Positions 44,194 to 54,957 of a stretch of DNA of 56,379 bases are shown here, piece by piece. The translations under genes were made by a program, and so were the position numbers. Source of the stretch: Mesostigma viride (lineage: Eukaryota; Streptophyta; Mesostigmatophyceae; Mesostigmatales; Mesostigmataceae); contig RPFO01001392.1 of NCBI GenBank assembly GCA_009746045.1, forward strand, positions 1 through 56,379. The letters are read 5' to 3'. A model generated the notes under the pieces. That model ran no database searches, was not told where the DNA came from, and saw only the letters and a program-made list of their open reading frames with translations. Positions within the stretch are counted from its first letter, which is position 1, and each line of letters starts with the position of its first letter.

Positions 44194-44679
44194 AGTTAGG
44201 AATGAGAAATGAACGACGTGATATATTGCTTGAGAACACTGTATGCTGTGAGCAATGAATTGCTTGGTTCATTAGAAAATAGGTTTACCCTTTATCAACG
44301 TTCCTCTCACCGGCTGCGCCGCCAGTGACCGTTGGGTGCAGACCGTTGGCCCGACTAGGCCACACGATGACAGGTCGCCGTCTAGTCACTGCATCGTGCG
44401 ATCACAGATCAATGCACGCTGCCGTACGGTCCCTATCTAGGATACTCTAGTACCGTCCAATGACAGGACACTACGTATACTGGGTACTGACATCTGTCAC
44501 GTACCTCAGTACCCAAAGTACCTATCTAGGGAAACGTATGCGACTCAACTAGCATTCCTATCTGCATAGCCCACGTGGTATTTATATTCACATACCAACG
44601 TAGGTTTACAAGGCTTATTCATACGTTGTATTCACAATGCCTTTGAGACTTAGTCTCCAGCAAAGCATGGAGACTAACT
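44194..44679 (-). repeat. 5' LTR (486 bp)
   Basis: Near-identical to 38,096-38,577. In the sense direction it has GTGAATATAAATACCACG, a plausible TATA region. No TGG-type primer binding site follows it directly. Confidence 0.92.
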
Positions 44680-44684
44680 GGCAC

Positions 44685-45199
44685 CACCCCAGCGGACTAT
44701 AGGCAATATACCAGTAGTGTAGATTAGATAGGCTTAGCCTTTGCAAGTGGCCCACGCGCATGTGCGCCCATAATGGCCCCCATGGATGATGCTTTCATTC
44801 AGTATTTAGCCGCGCCCAGCCTACAATGGGACCTCCCATGGATGATGCATTAAGAACTTAGCCATGCTATGCCTATGCAGGGAGTTACTCTCTGCTGAGA
44901 TGCCATGTGTACACCAGCTATAGCCTAGCCACATAGTAACCTTCCACCCCATATGTCATGCAGGCCTTCTAGGCCCTCTCCTCAAGCCGCCAGGCTGGGT
45001 GCCGGTGCTTGTTTAGGAGGCATGAACCATCATGGCGGTGCAGGTCACTGCACCTTGTGCACCCAGAGCAGGTGATAGTTGTACATCCTCCACCTGCAGG
45101 TTGTCACCCTGATTGTATTACAAACCCATAGATGCCCCTTTCTCAGGGCTATGTGTTACATATGCTCCCAACGGAGCTATGATTTTAATTAATTAATTA
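44685..45199 (+). mobile_element. ORF1-only LINE, truncated copy, right part (3' UTR and tail)
   Basis: Continues the copy split at 38,095: CAGTAGTGTAGATTAGATAG, CATGCAGG, CTCCCAACGGAG at 45,165-45,176 and a TTAATTAATTAATTAA tail. It matches 22,660-23,098. Confidence 0.87.
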
Positions 45200-45400
45200 A
45201 TATGGGCAATTGGGACAGGGTACCTCCTACGCAGCGACCACCATCAGACTGTGGAAGTAACTTGTGCAGGAGGAGGCTGAGGAGATAGAGGCCGCATATA
45301 TTAGCCCGGTCGCTAGCTCGCCGTTCGCTCCTCCGCCTGAGTTCGTGCAGCCCTCTCAGCTGGGGGCATAGGCGCGTGGCCGCCCACGCCTGACCCACCC

Positions 45401-46390
45401 TTGGGCAGGGCGTGGCCGCGGCGGGCCGGGGCTGGGTCCTGGAAGGGATCCCCGTCGGGTCTCCTTTTGAGCAAACGAGAGCTGGTCCAGATCCCCGCCA
45501 CGGGCCGGTCAGGGTCGGCCCACGTGCGGAATGGAACCGAGGAGGAGGACTACGATCCCCCGTGTCCCTTTCCTAACGTGCCCACCTCCCTCCCAGCAAG
45601 GAGCACGCCCACCAATGCCAACTTCAGTCGGCTGCCCCTGGACGACCCCGGTTATGAGCATCCCACGTCCGTTCGCGTTCGGCGTGAGTCGGCCCCCTTT
45701 GCGTCGCAGCGGGTGTCCGCTGACTACGCGCCCCGCCGAGAATCCGGCGACTTCGATCCCGAGCATGAGGAGGACACCTAGTTTGTGTCCCAACGTGGAC
45801 ATGACCAGTATGCAGGACCGGGTTCGCACCAGGAGATGCGGGCGCGGCGTCACGAGCCCCTCACCTTTTCCAGCCCCGCGTACTGCAGAAAGGGCGGTCC
45901 GGCCTTGCGACCTGACCCTGTCAAGGCCCCGCCTATGCCAGATTTTAAGGCGGTGCCCAAGCTCCATGCGGGCATGACTCCCCGTGAGATCGACGAGTGG
46001 GCTCGTATGTGGCAGCAGCTGTACACCGTAATTGGTGTGAACACAATGAGTGGCAGCTGGCTAGCTACCAAGGTGCTGATCCCGTACGTGGTGATGATGT
46101 GCATGGACCCATCCGTGGTGGGTATGCTCAACGTCGAGAGTGTGGCCTCTCAGTCTTATTATCCGCGCATGGTGGAGGAGCTCCTGGATCGCATCCGGCG
46201 CAAGCTCATTCCACCTGGCTACCAGTTCACCGAGCGGTTCGAGTTCGCGCCTCTGCGCCAGGGCAACACTGACCTGGCCGAGTTCCTCACCACCTTTGAC
46301 TACTTTGCGGCGCGGCTGACCGGGGACCTGACGTGGACCGAGTCACAACGGTCTGAAAGTTCCAAAAAAGGAATATCTAATTCCTCCTAG
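45401..46390 (+). pseudogene. Gag-like ORF of an LTR retrotransposon, with in-frame TAG
   Basis: The frame is open from 45,401 apart from TAG at 45,779. The N-terminal half is Pro/Arg-rich. The C-terminal half has DFKAVPKLHAGMTPREIDEW, ARMWQQLYTVIG, RMVEELLDRIRRKL and FAPLRQGNTDLAEFLTTFDY, a helical capsid-type pattern (WxxxLxxxF and RQGxxxLxEF are typical of retrotransposon Gag). It breaks off after about 46,350, where the product turns into SESSKKGISNSS. It would form the particle shell. No pol is present downstream. Confidence 0.6.
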
Positions 46391-46637
46391 CTGCAGTAAT
46401 ATTCAGATTATGGTCAAACTTAGTGGCAAGCTTTCTTATGATACCTAGTTTTACTGTGCCAAGTTGCACCTTGGTTGGCCACCTGGTGCTCACTGAACAG
46501 TGACGTCCAAAAGCATAAAAAACACAAAAATCGCCAGTTTATTCATATTTAATTCCACAAACAACACAATTAACGTCGGTTTGACCTGGAAATGGGCAGA
46601 CACATTAAATAAATTATATTCAGCTCAAGTACTAAGT
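46391..46637. other. No gene recognised
   Basis: A/T-rich sequence. Its continuation after the RTE insertion is 47,366-47,760, also without coding signal. Confidence 0.5.
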
Positions 46638-46648
46638 TGCACCCCTGA

Positions 46649-47354
46649 ATTAATTAATTAATTAATTAATTAGACTCGTGCTCCCGTTGGGGAGTCACGG
46701 AGCATTAACCCCGATGGATGGAGGGATGGGTGCAAACATTCCTACCGGTCTAATCTATCTACATTGGCTACATACTACATCTATCTAACAGCATTCTAAC
46801 TACAACATCTATCTAGGCAGCCGCACGCTGCCCTAGGGGGAGCTATCTGGCGTGCCTCCCGCGGGATTGCACACGCGGGCGCTTCCCCACTGGGGGGGCT
46901 CGTTGTCCTCTATGACCTGGGCCCACTTGGCCTTGTCCATCATCTTCTTCCAAATCACGGAGAGGCCTAGGCCCCCCATGTCCTCTACTAGCTGTTCTTT
47001 GAAGGTGCGGGCCTTGCGGCGTCTAACATCACTGGGCCCAGCCCACGTCAGGAGGTGCCGGCCAGGCTGGGCTGGTCGCAGTCCTGCGGGGGGGCCACGA
47101 GAGGTGTCTACCTGGTTGGTGCGAGCTAGGTGCCCTACAAGCTGCAGGCGGCGTTGCTTAATGGTGCTGGTGATATAGGGCATGCCCTGGTACAGGTCCT
47201 CATTGCGGACATGAGCATGCAGCATATCCTACTCTGAAAATGGAACGCAGCATGCTGGTGACCGCGCCGTCCAGCTTGCGGGCCAGGTCGCCGGTGAGGG
47301 TCCACGTCTCGGCGCCATACGTGAGAACAGGAAGGACGAGGACCTTGAACAGGG
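46649..47354 (-). mobile_element. RTE-like LINE, 706-bp 5'-truncated copy, minus strand, with TSD
   Basis: TTAA tail at 46,649-46,672, hairpin (CTCCCGTTGGGGAG at 46,681-46,694), then coding sequence on the minus strand: LVEDMGGLGLSVIWKKMMDK, LQLVGHLARTNQVDTSRG, NEDLYQGMPYITSTIKQR. Flanked by TGCACCCCTGA at 46,638-46,648 and 47,355-47,365. It is very similar to the copy at 35,043. Confidence 0.93.
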
Positions 47355-47365
47355 TGCACCCCTGA

Positions 47366-47760
47366 AAGAGACGGGATGGCCAGAAATTATGCTGTCAACC
47401 GCCACATATACGGTCATTTGGAGCATTTCATGGATAATTAAATGCACTAAACAATGCAAATGAGCTCAGATGCCTGGAAATAAGCAAACACATTACTTGC
47501 AACATCTGCAGGCTGGCTGCAAGGTTGCACCCGCCCTGATTGAACACCAACTAACTACAAGATTCACTACAATACGGTTCGTAGGAGACGCGAAATGAGT
47601 GAGAATGTTACCCGAGCGGTAACGAGGATTCGCACCGTTGATTTTAACATATGTTTCTTTTTTTGCGCCATTTGGCGAGCATCGACTGGAGCCTGAACCT
47701 AGCGGGGGGAATCGTGCGGGGGAATCTTGCGGGGAAAAATTCCAAACGTGAATTTAGCGA
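47366..47760. other. No gene recognised
   Basis: Spacer between two LINE insertions. Nothing seen. Confidence 0.5.
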
Positions 47761-47858
47761 AGTCCTACTACATTTTTCCAGGTAAATAGGTGTACGTTTA
47801 TTCCAAATATAGCCAGTAGTTAATCCCTGCTAAGCCTAGGGTATCAAGATGTCAGTGG

Positions 47859-50690
47859 CTAAAACGGAGCCTTACTAGACCACGGAAGCCACTGGACTTC
47901 TAATGGGTTGTCATTGGGCATGTGGGTAAAGATCCTGTTTTTGCCCATGAGGTCATGAAAGATCTCAAGTGGGCTGGGCTTATCCTGGTCCGCGCCAGGG
48001 TCCCAGATTTTGTTTTGTTCATTTGCAACCATCCAGTAGCGTCGCATGCCGGAGTTCCATAGGTAAATGAAGCGTGAGAGAACCCCAGCTTTGTCGAAAA
48101 CTGTGCGCCTATTGAACACCACATCATTTCGCACCGTCCAGATTGTATATAACATGCATGTGCGGAGCCATATCCACGCTTGTTGTGAAAAGGTGAGCTC
48201 AAGGCCAGGGGTGCCAGTGATGCCAAAGATAATTGAGCGGGTAGACACCGGTATGATAGGCTCAGATGTCCAGGCTGCCCATAAACCAATCAACCAGGTC
48301 CAGACTCCCTGGAGGTTACACCATAAAAATCGGTGTTCCACAGTTTCAGTGGGGTTGGTACATAAACATGTAGCAGGGTGGTGAAATCGCCGGTGGAGGA
48401 TCTCCCCGACCCCGATGGACCGGTGCATCAAGAGGTGTTGTACGTCGGTCGCGCGGCGATCAATCAGCGGGTGGTCAGCGGCGAGGGTGATGTTGCGGAC
48501 CCAGGTGTGGCCAGGCCACTCAGTAGCGCCCCAGCGTGTCCGTCCGGGGTGGAATTGATGGTTTTTATGCAGGAGCATTGTGTAGCCCCACTCTGCCGTG
48601 TACTCATAAAGGCCTTTTACAATTCTGCTGTCACCCTGATTTAGCACCCAGCCAAATTCCACTGGATCCAATGACAACATGTCCAGGCGAGTTGATCCCA
48701 CATGTAGCCAAATAATAGCAGCGTCTGGAAGGTTGGGGTTGGGTTGGTATACACATGATTGTTCAAGGGACCAAGGTACAACCCGAATCCGGTGGCATAG
48801 CTGGGTGGGGAGGAACACCACTGCAGTTGTAAGTTGAGCCAGACAGCCATTGTGGCCGCTCAGCGGCGCCAGTAGTTGAACGTGCAGGGTTCCAAGGGGG
48901 AGTTCTGCGATCACCTTCCCCGAGCATGTTGCGGTCGTGCTGTATGGACAAAAGCAGCACCATTCACCAGCTTTATAGGGGGCACGGGGAGAAGTCATGA
49001 GTGTGTGCCAGCGTGGGGGTATGGCTTGTACTAGCGCGGCCCAGGCAGCATAAGTAGGCATATTTGGGACCCAGGCAGCCAGTTCGTTATATGTTAAGAG
49101 GCGGTAGCAGTCACCGTGGAGAATATACAGGTGGAGAATAGTGGTTACAGGGTGGGGGGATGTTATGAAGCCTTCATAGGGGTTAGGGCCACTTAAGCAT
49201 CCGAAGGGGCGATTAAGGGGGTTGAGGTATATATCATTAAAGAATAGGGGTTGGCGTGCAACTTCCTCACGTAGTGTGGGGAATAATAGGCGGTCGGGTT
49301 TAAGTGCCATAAAGCCTTGCCATATACGAGCCCAGTACCAAGGAAGACCTCTGGTGAGCTTCGGGGAGGGGAGGCGAGCAGTAAGCAGTGCGGCTCCAGA
49401 GTGCCAAGAAATACCATTGGAGTGATGAGTGAGACGTGAGAGGGTTACACGTGCCAGATGACATCCAGGGTGTGTGTTGACACCAATGTGGGCAGAGATA
49501 ACTTGTTTGGCATACACAGACCATAAACGCCATTGCATATTGTGTAAGCCTAGTCCTCCAAGAGGCCACGGCATAAAAGACATTGACTCTCTGATCCATC
49601 CGTGTACCTGGCGGCTGAGATCGCTCGATTTTTTCCAAACAAAGTTATGCCCCAGTCGTTGAATAAGAGACACGGTGTGTTCATCCGGTGGGTGGGCCTG
49701 ACCGAAGTACAGCAGCTTGGAGAACAGCAGCTGGTTCGTGACGAGGACCTTGCCCCGGAGGCTGAGGCGGTGTACGCCAGCCCAGCGGTTGGCCACCTGT
49801 TGTACACCAGTAAGTTTGCCCAGTTGTTGTGATTCGTCGTATAGAAAGGTTTTGACTTCCAATAACCTCCCTTCGGCTGTCCGACCGATAGGGCAGTTAT
49901 GCAAAAGGTGGTATCCTCCTGGCGGGACCCATGTCACCGCCAGGTTAGTAGGTTGGAGAGTCGGGTTGGTTGTTCTGCCAATATGCAAGCCCGTGGACTT
50001 TTGCACGTTGCAGCGTTGTTGGGAGGCGGTACAGTATGTAGATATATTGTCAAGCACAGCATCAACATCACGCAGGGAGGTGCAAATGTTAGTAGTGTCA
50101 TCGGCGTAAGCAGTTTGAAACAGACCACGTGTGTGGTGAGGGAGGGGGTAGCCTTGAATACGGCTGTCCTGTTGATGAAGAAAGAAGAGGCCAGCGTGAG
50201 CGAGCAAAAAGAGAAGGGGAGAGAGACAGTCGCCTTGTGGGAGAGAGCGTGTGCTATGGCCTATTTGGGATTTATGTCCATTAATTAGTAGGTGCCAAGT
50301 GAGGGATTTGATCATGCCTAGACTGACCTTAATAAGTTTAGGTCCAAAACCAAGCCCGTGTAGTATAGCCTCGAGGTATTTCCAACATATGCGGTCGAAT
50401 GCCTTTTCAAAATCCCAAAATAAAATAAGACCTATAATATTGTTGCGCCATGCGTCATCAACAATGTCCATGATCATGGTGATGCTGTCGCTGATGTGTA
50501 GGTTGGACCTCAATCCAACTTGTTCCGGGCCGATCAGATTATCTAGTACACTATAGAAACGGCGTTGCAAGAGTTTGCTGGCTAGTTTGTAAGGGACTGT
50601 GAGCATGCGAATGGGTCTATAATTTTTCCAACTTGTTTTATCCCCTTTTTTGTGTAAGAGGATGAGGATTGTTTCCGACCACTGGCCCAC
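47859..50690 (-). CDS. L1-like LINE ORF2: reverse transcriptase and C-terminal zinc knuckle (intact 943-codon frame)
   Basis: Long intact frame read from 50,690. RT motifs: ILLHKKGDKTSWKNYRPIRM (residues about 10-29), LILFWDFEKAFDRICW (first catalytic Asp), RSLPQGDCLSPLLFLL, and TAYADDTTNI at about residues 194-203 (50,110-50,080). Near the C-terminus CLCTNPTETVEHRFLWC is a zf-RVT-type knuckle as in plant L1 elements, with WTWLIGLWAAW after it. It makes cDNA by target-primed reverse transcription. The displayed Met is internal: RT block 0 (LKTGSAPGADGLPVDFLK) lies just upstream in another frame, separated at a T6A4 homopolymer near 50,760. It ends with TAG at 47,859. Confidence 0.88.
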   Translation of the reverse strand: MGQWSETILILLHKKGDKTSWKNYRPIRMLTVPYKLASKLLQRRFYSVLDNLIGPEQVGLRSNLHISDSITMIMDIVDDAWRNNIIGLILFWDFEKAFDRICWKYLEAILHGLGFGPKLIKVSLGMIKSLTWHLLINGHKSQIGHSTRSLPQGDCLSPLLFLLAHAGLFFLHQQDSRIQGYPLPHHTRGLFQTAYADDTTNICTSLRDVDAVLDNISTYCTASQQRCNVQKSTGLHIGRTTNPTLQPTNLAVTWVPPGGYHLLHNCPIGRTAEGRLLEVKTFLYDESQQLGKLTGVQQVANRWAGVHRLSLRGKVLVTNQLLFSKLLYFGQAHPPDEHTVSLIQRLGHNFVWKKSSDLSRQVHGWIRESMSFMPWPLGGLGLHNMQWRLWSVYAKQVISAHIGVNTHPGCHLARVTLSRLTHHSNGISWHSGAALLTARLPSPKLTRGLPWYWARIWQGFMALKPDRLLFPTLREEVARQPLFFNDIYLNPLNRPFGCLSGPNPYEGFITSPHPVTTILHLYILHGDCYRLLTYNELAAWVPNMPTYAAWAALVQAIPPRWHTLMTSPRAPYKAGEWCCFCPYSTTATCSGKVIAELPLGTLHVQLLAPLSGHNGCLAQLTTAVVFLPTQLCHRIRVVPWSLEQSCVYQPNPNLPDAAIIWLHVGSTRLDMLSLDPVEFGWVLNQGDSRIVKGLYEYTAEWGYTMLLHKNHQFHPGRTRWGATEWPGHTWVRNITLAADHPLIDRRATDVQHLLMHRSIGVGEILHRRFHHPATCLCTNPTETVEHRFLWCNLQGVWTWLIGLWAAWTSEPIIPVSTRSIIFGITGTPGLELTFSQQAWIWLRTCMLYTIWTVRNDVVFNRRTVFDKAGVLSRFIYLWNSGMRRYWMVANEQNKIWDPGADQDKPSPLEIFHDLMGKNRIFTHMPNDNPLEVQWLPWSSKAPF

Positions 50691-52254
50691 AACAGTTTCG
50701 GTGTTCCAGATTTCCAGGATGCATTGGTATAGATCCCTGCCTATGAGGGGCCAGAACGTTTTAAAAAATCTACTGGAAGGCCATCTGCACCAGGTGCGCT
50801 ACCGGTTTTGAGATGTTGGAGTGCTAGAGATGTTTCTTCCATAGTGGGGCTGGCGTCTAGTAGAGCTTGTTGTGACGGAGAGAGGCGGTGGGAATAGCAT
50901 CGAGGATTTTTTGTGTGGCTGTATTTGCAGAGGGGTCGGGTTCTGTCCGGAACAGGGTGGAGAAAAAAGCATGTCCAGATTGTAGGATGTCTGAGGGGTG
51001 GTATGGGTGCCAGTCTCGTCTGTAATTTCAGTGATGGTGGTTTGTGAGCGCGGGGGTGGGATAAATGCAAAGAATTCCTTATTCATTCGTTCACCTTGAC
51101 ATGCCACCATGTATTTTCCACATCTAGGGCTTCTGCGTGGCGTTCAAGGCGTAGCTTATCCATCTCAGTCTGGCACAATTGCAGTCGTGTTAACTCGTGC
51201 GGGGCTAGGCGGGGTTTGGATTGCAACATAGTAATAACTCGTTTGTAGTAATTGTAGTCTTTGCCTTTTATGCGGCGTTGTTCTAGATCGTAGCCTTAGA
51301 GGAGTCAAGGATGTGCGAGAGGCATGCTTGCATCCAGAGCGTAGTGCTTGGGTAGTCTACTTGCTTGGTTTTCCAGTCCCGCCATTGTTCTCGGACTAGG
51401 GAGCGAAAGGCGGGGTCAGCCATAGCTTTTTATTGAGGCGAGGGACGCCTGGTCCTCTGGGGGGGCTGGAGTGATACACCATGGTGAGAAGGCAGGGTAG
51501 TGATCAGAAAAAACTGTGGAGCGTATGACCTCTGCGTGACAAATGAGGGATGCCCAAAAGGGTGACATAAATATGTAGTCTAGACGGCTAGTGATGCGGG
51601 TGCCCTGACGAGTGGACTCGCGAGTATGCAGATGGTCGCGAGGTTTGATAACATCCTGTAGTGAGAGGCGTGTGAGGTGGTTGGCTAACGAGGTCGTCTC
51701 AAGCCCAAGGCCATGGTCTAGGTCAACATTAAAGTCACCCATTAGTATGACCTCATGAGATTGGTCCAGGAGGGGGGCAACCATAGCAAACAAATCATCA
51801 AAAAATTTTATACGGTCAGAGTGTTCGTTGGGGGCATATACCGATATAATATAGCCAGTCTTACCGCCCCAGGAGATGCATTGCCGGGTCCAGCGACCCT
51901 GCCATGTGTTGGGAGCAGTATCTGTGTGCTGGGCCCATGGGTGCAGTTGAACATGAGGGTGTGGCGGACGTCGATATTGTAGCAATGCAGTGCCTCCACT
52001 AGTCCCCCGTGCCCATGCCCATCTGCGTTCCATGTCTGGGGTGCGTCTTGTAAAGGATTGTAGCGCTTTGGCGTCTATTCCAGGAAATTTATGTTCTTGT
52101 AGGCCTACCCAGATTTCATGAGATGGGCCGACATAGGGTTGGTGATACTGGCTAGTTGTGCCTGGAGCGCAGATATTTTAGACTGTCCCTGGGTGCGAAC
52201 ACCATAAGTATTTAAACCCTGAACGTTCCAAGATATTATAGTAAGTTGACTCAT
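50691..52254 (-). pseudogene. L1-like LINE ORF2: AP endonuclease and linker, frameshifted
   Basis: ORF2 probably starts at 52,254 with MSQLTIISWNVQGLNTYG, the usual start of APE-type endonucleases. A one-base shift near 52,135 is needed to reach HEIWVGLQEHKF (Glu of the active site). The frame 52,033-51,416 then has VILMGDFNVDLDHG, TRITSRLDYIFMSPFW and FSDHYPAF (catalytic Asp, Asn, Asp and His). At least three more shifts occur between 51,420 and 50,750 before the RT frame. The enzyme nicks target DNA to prime reverse transcription. Confidence 0.82.
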
Positions 52255-52259
52255 AAGTA

Positions 52260-53935
52260 GTAGAAGGAGAGAGAATGCAAAGGATGCGAGCGTTGGCGTA
52301 CCTCTCATGCCTTGGAAGACGATGCACGCGCCCGCTTGGTCGGCTGTGGTGACCGTTGGCTGCGCCCGTTTGGCCGAGGGGTCGTCCTGCGCTGTCGCTT
52401 CCTCGAGAGAGCCAGTTGAGGAGGGCATCATGCATGTCGAGATCATGGGGTAGGGCCGGCAGCCGTGCCGCCGGATCAGACGGTGACGGCTGGTTGTGCG
52501 CTCCCGGGGGATCCACGTAGTTGCCCCGGGGACGCGTCGGAGGATGCTCTTGAGTTGGGCCGACGTAACCCCGATGGATTTCAGTGCGGCCTCCTCGTTG
52601 GTCCAGACCAAGCGAGCCCCGGCTGTTGCGAAGTCTCCTTCCTTGGATGTGAGACATGGCACTAGTGTTTTCAGGATATAGATGGTGCCAGCCCTGGGGC
52701 GGTAGTCAATTGAAGCGTCTAACATGATGGACAGCCGGCGCGCGTTTCGGAGACTTGTACAAGCGTGTCGAGCTGGTTACGTTTGAGAAAGTCCTCCGTT
52801 TCCGTCCAGATGTCAAGTGGCCGCCCTGTCCTAGCCCCCATGGGCTTGTGCATCAACAAGCTGGGGCTGTTATCCGCAGCGACGGTGCAGAGTACCTTGT
52901 TGGGTTGATTGGCCGAGGTGATGTATGGGTAGAGGTGGCTGCCCACCGAGGCGTCCTTGGGGATGTCTAGTTGTTGCAGATCCCATTCGCCGTAGCCGCC
53001 CATGATGTAGCGGTTGATGAGCACGTACGGTGGGACCGCTCTGGGCGCCGCTGGGTCCTGCTCGGTTTGCAGGCCACCGAGCCGCTGTTGCTTGGCAGCT
53101 GCAAGCCTGAGGGCCTCTGGGCACGCGTTGGATAATGTCACGCGAGCGCATGCAGGTGATACATAGCAGCGGTTCCATGTTGATTTGGGTAGTCACCCGA
53201 GAGTCGGCCAGCTTAGCAATGTCGAACTCCATGATGGGGATTTGCAGAATGTCCGGTAGGCAGCGTGGCGAGGTGCCGGAATAGCCGCCGGGGCACCCAG
53301 ATCTGCCCAGTGCCGTTCAGTCCTAGCCCTTGGTCCGGTTCGAACCGGGGCGTGTAGCTGCAGACGATGCTGTAGGCTTGGTAGGAGTTGCCACCACCCG
53401 TGCGAGGAAGGTCCTCCACCTTGTTGGGCAGGTTCAACCCATGAAGCGATCCGTAGGGCTTAAAGATTTCATTCAGGGCCTCTCGAGTCCGGATCCAGCC
53501 AGGGACGTTGTGCAGGGTCAAGTGGTATGTCCCCGCCAGGTCTGTATGGCGCCAATATCGTACCGGGATAAATGTTCCGCCCACGGTGACCCCAGGGTGG
53601 GAGTTAACCGTTGTGAGGGTGTCCAGGACCGATTTGGCTGCCTCCGGAGTAAAGAAACAGATCTCAACGTTGGGGTGGCCCTTGAGACCTTGAATCACCT
53701 GGCCTGACGCCCTGCCACGCTCGCGGCGGCTGCACGTTTATCCGCTTGAGAAAGGTTCTTGCCCTGGACCTCGAGGACGAGCATGCGTTTGCTCATATTA
53801 GCGTAGCTTGAGGCCAACACAGGAGTCCATGGTATTTTTCCCGCCGCCAGCGCTTGTAGGTCACCCTGGGGTTGTGCCAGCCGAAGGCGTTCCTCCCAGG
53901 AGGGATCGGGTTTGCCATCCGGTGTAGTAGACGGT
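52260..53935 (-). pseudogene. L1-like LINE ORF1, frameshifted
   Basis: Minus-strand segments in order: PSWEERLRLAQPQGDLQALA and NMSKRMLVLEVQGKNLSQAD (53,920-53,700); HPNVEICFFTPEAAKSVLDT, YWRHTDLAGTYHLTLHNVPG, ALNEIFKPYGSLHGLNLP (53,698-53,213), an RRM-like fold; then a Cys-containing stretch (LLCITCMRSRD), ending with ILKTLVPCLTSKEGDF and the basic-rich region up to 52,260. At least three frame changes. The gene would encode the RNA-binding partner of ORF2. Similarity to known ORF1 families is by order and fold only. Confidence 0.6.
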
Positions 53936-54487
53936 AATCTGCAGGTATGACAACGAGGACAACAGGAGCAATAAAGAGTTAGATAGCGAAAAAAGGTGTC
54001 CCATTCCAGGGGTTATGCTGGGGGAAGCCTGCATTGCACCATCCGTGACTGCAATGTCAGGTTGGGTCTGTATCGGGTGTCATGGTGACTTCCGGTCACC
54101 GAGTTATGCGAGAGCCTGTTCCTCAGCAGGATCGCATGGTTAAAGGTGTAAAGGGTGAGTAGAAACAGCACTACCAGGAAGCGTCCAGCTCCTGAGCTGT
54201 TCTACGTATTCCAGTCCATTTGTAGTGAGCCGTCACGCTATTCTGTATGCCTCTAGGCATCAGCCGTACTTCCTGTACGCCTTGCCAGCCGACATCACAG
54301 ATAGCGTGGCGGCTCAAGGACCAAATGAAAGTTGCTTATATGGGTATCGTTAGACGCACCTTTTCACGGCGAATCCGGCGGTATGTCGCGGGTCGCGGAT
54401 GGCCGAAGCTATCGCCTGCTATCCTCTACGCCGCCATAGCCTCGCTACGTTTTTTCGATCGCGGCAAAAGGCAATCCTACTACAGGC
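53936..54487 (-). other. L1-like LINE 5' UTR
   Basis: No open frame of note. It would carry the internal promoter. Next to the 5' target duplication the sequence CCTACTACAGGCAGTCCTACTACA shows that part of the target word occurs twice. Confidence 0.6.
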
Positions 54488-54503
54488 AGTCCTACTACAT
54501 TTT

Positions 54504-54957
54504 GCTTGGGTACACGGTACTACAGTTTCGTCACTGAAAATTTTCTGTAGTTGCGTTGGTGTTTCGTACGTTCCGCTGAAATTTTCGTGTTCAGTGACCA
54601 GATCACAATTTGATCCGGGCGCAAAATGATTGGCTGTACGGTACGAACCAAAAACGAAATTTTAGTATCTAAGTTCCGCAGCGCTTGCTGAATTTGCCCC
54701 GGAAGCCCGGGGGCACTTTCCCCGCTGAAAAAGGTGTCCGCGGAAGCGTATTGTAGTGTTCTGCTGTCAAGCGTCACTCTCGCGCTAATTTTGGATATAA
54801 AATGCACCACAGGTAGCGCAAATGAGTTCAGACAAATCTGAAATTTTGCATGCGATTTCAATAGAGCATGCTGAATAGAACATGATTGGCAGCCAAGTAT
54901 TGCCTCACTGAGTCGCACCACAGATGACGGCGTATAACAGTGACAAGTGACAGCAGC
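54504..54957. other. No gene recognised
   Basis: Unique-looking spacer. Nothing seen. Confidence 0.5.

Larger units (their letters stand above)
38096..44679 (-). mobile_element. LTR retrotransposon with unusual domain order and termini
   Basis: LTRs at 38,096-38,577 and 44,194-44,679 flank a minus-strand internal region. The target duplication GGCAC is at 38,091-38,095 and 44,680-44,684. Order of coding domains in the sense direction: Ala/Pro-rich start, zinc knuckle, integrase, protease-like, reverse transcriptase, RNase H. RT sequence is copia-like, but in Copia the protease lies before integrase. Most of Gag is missing and a 71-bp tandem repeat lies in its place. Several frameshifts make it non-autonomous now. 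It is inserted in the ORF1-only copy. Confidence 0.88.
47777..54487 (-). mobile_element. Full-length L1-like LINE with 16-bp TSD
   Basis: Bounded by AGTCCTACTACATTTT at 47,761-47,776 and 54,488-54,503, perfect over 16 bp, so the whole 6.7-kb element is present: 5' UTR (about 53,950-54,487), ORF1 (about 52,260-53,940), ORF2 (52,254 to 47,859), short 3' UTR. The 3' end is TTTACCTGGAA with AATAAA about 30 bases before it and no long poly-A. The exact TSD indicates a fairly recent insertion, yet the ORF1 and endonuclease regions have several frameshifts. Confidence 0.92.
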
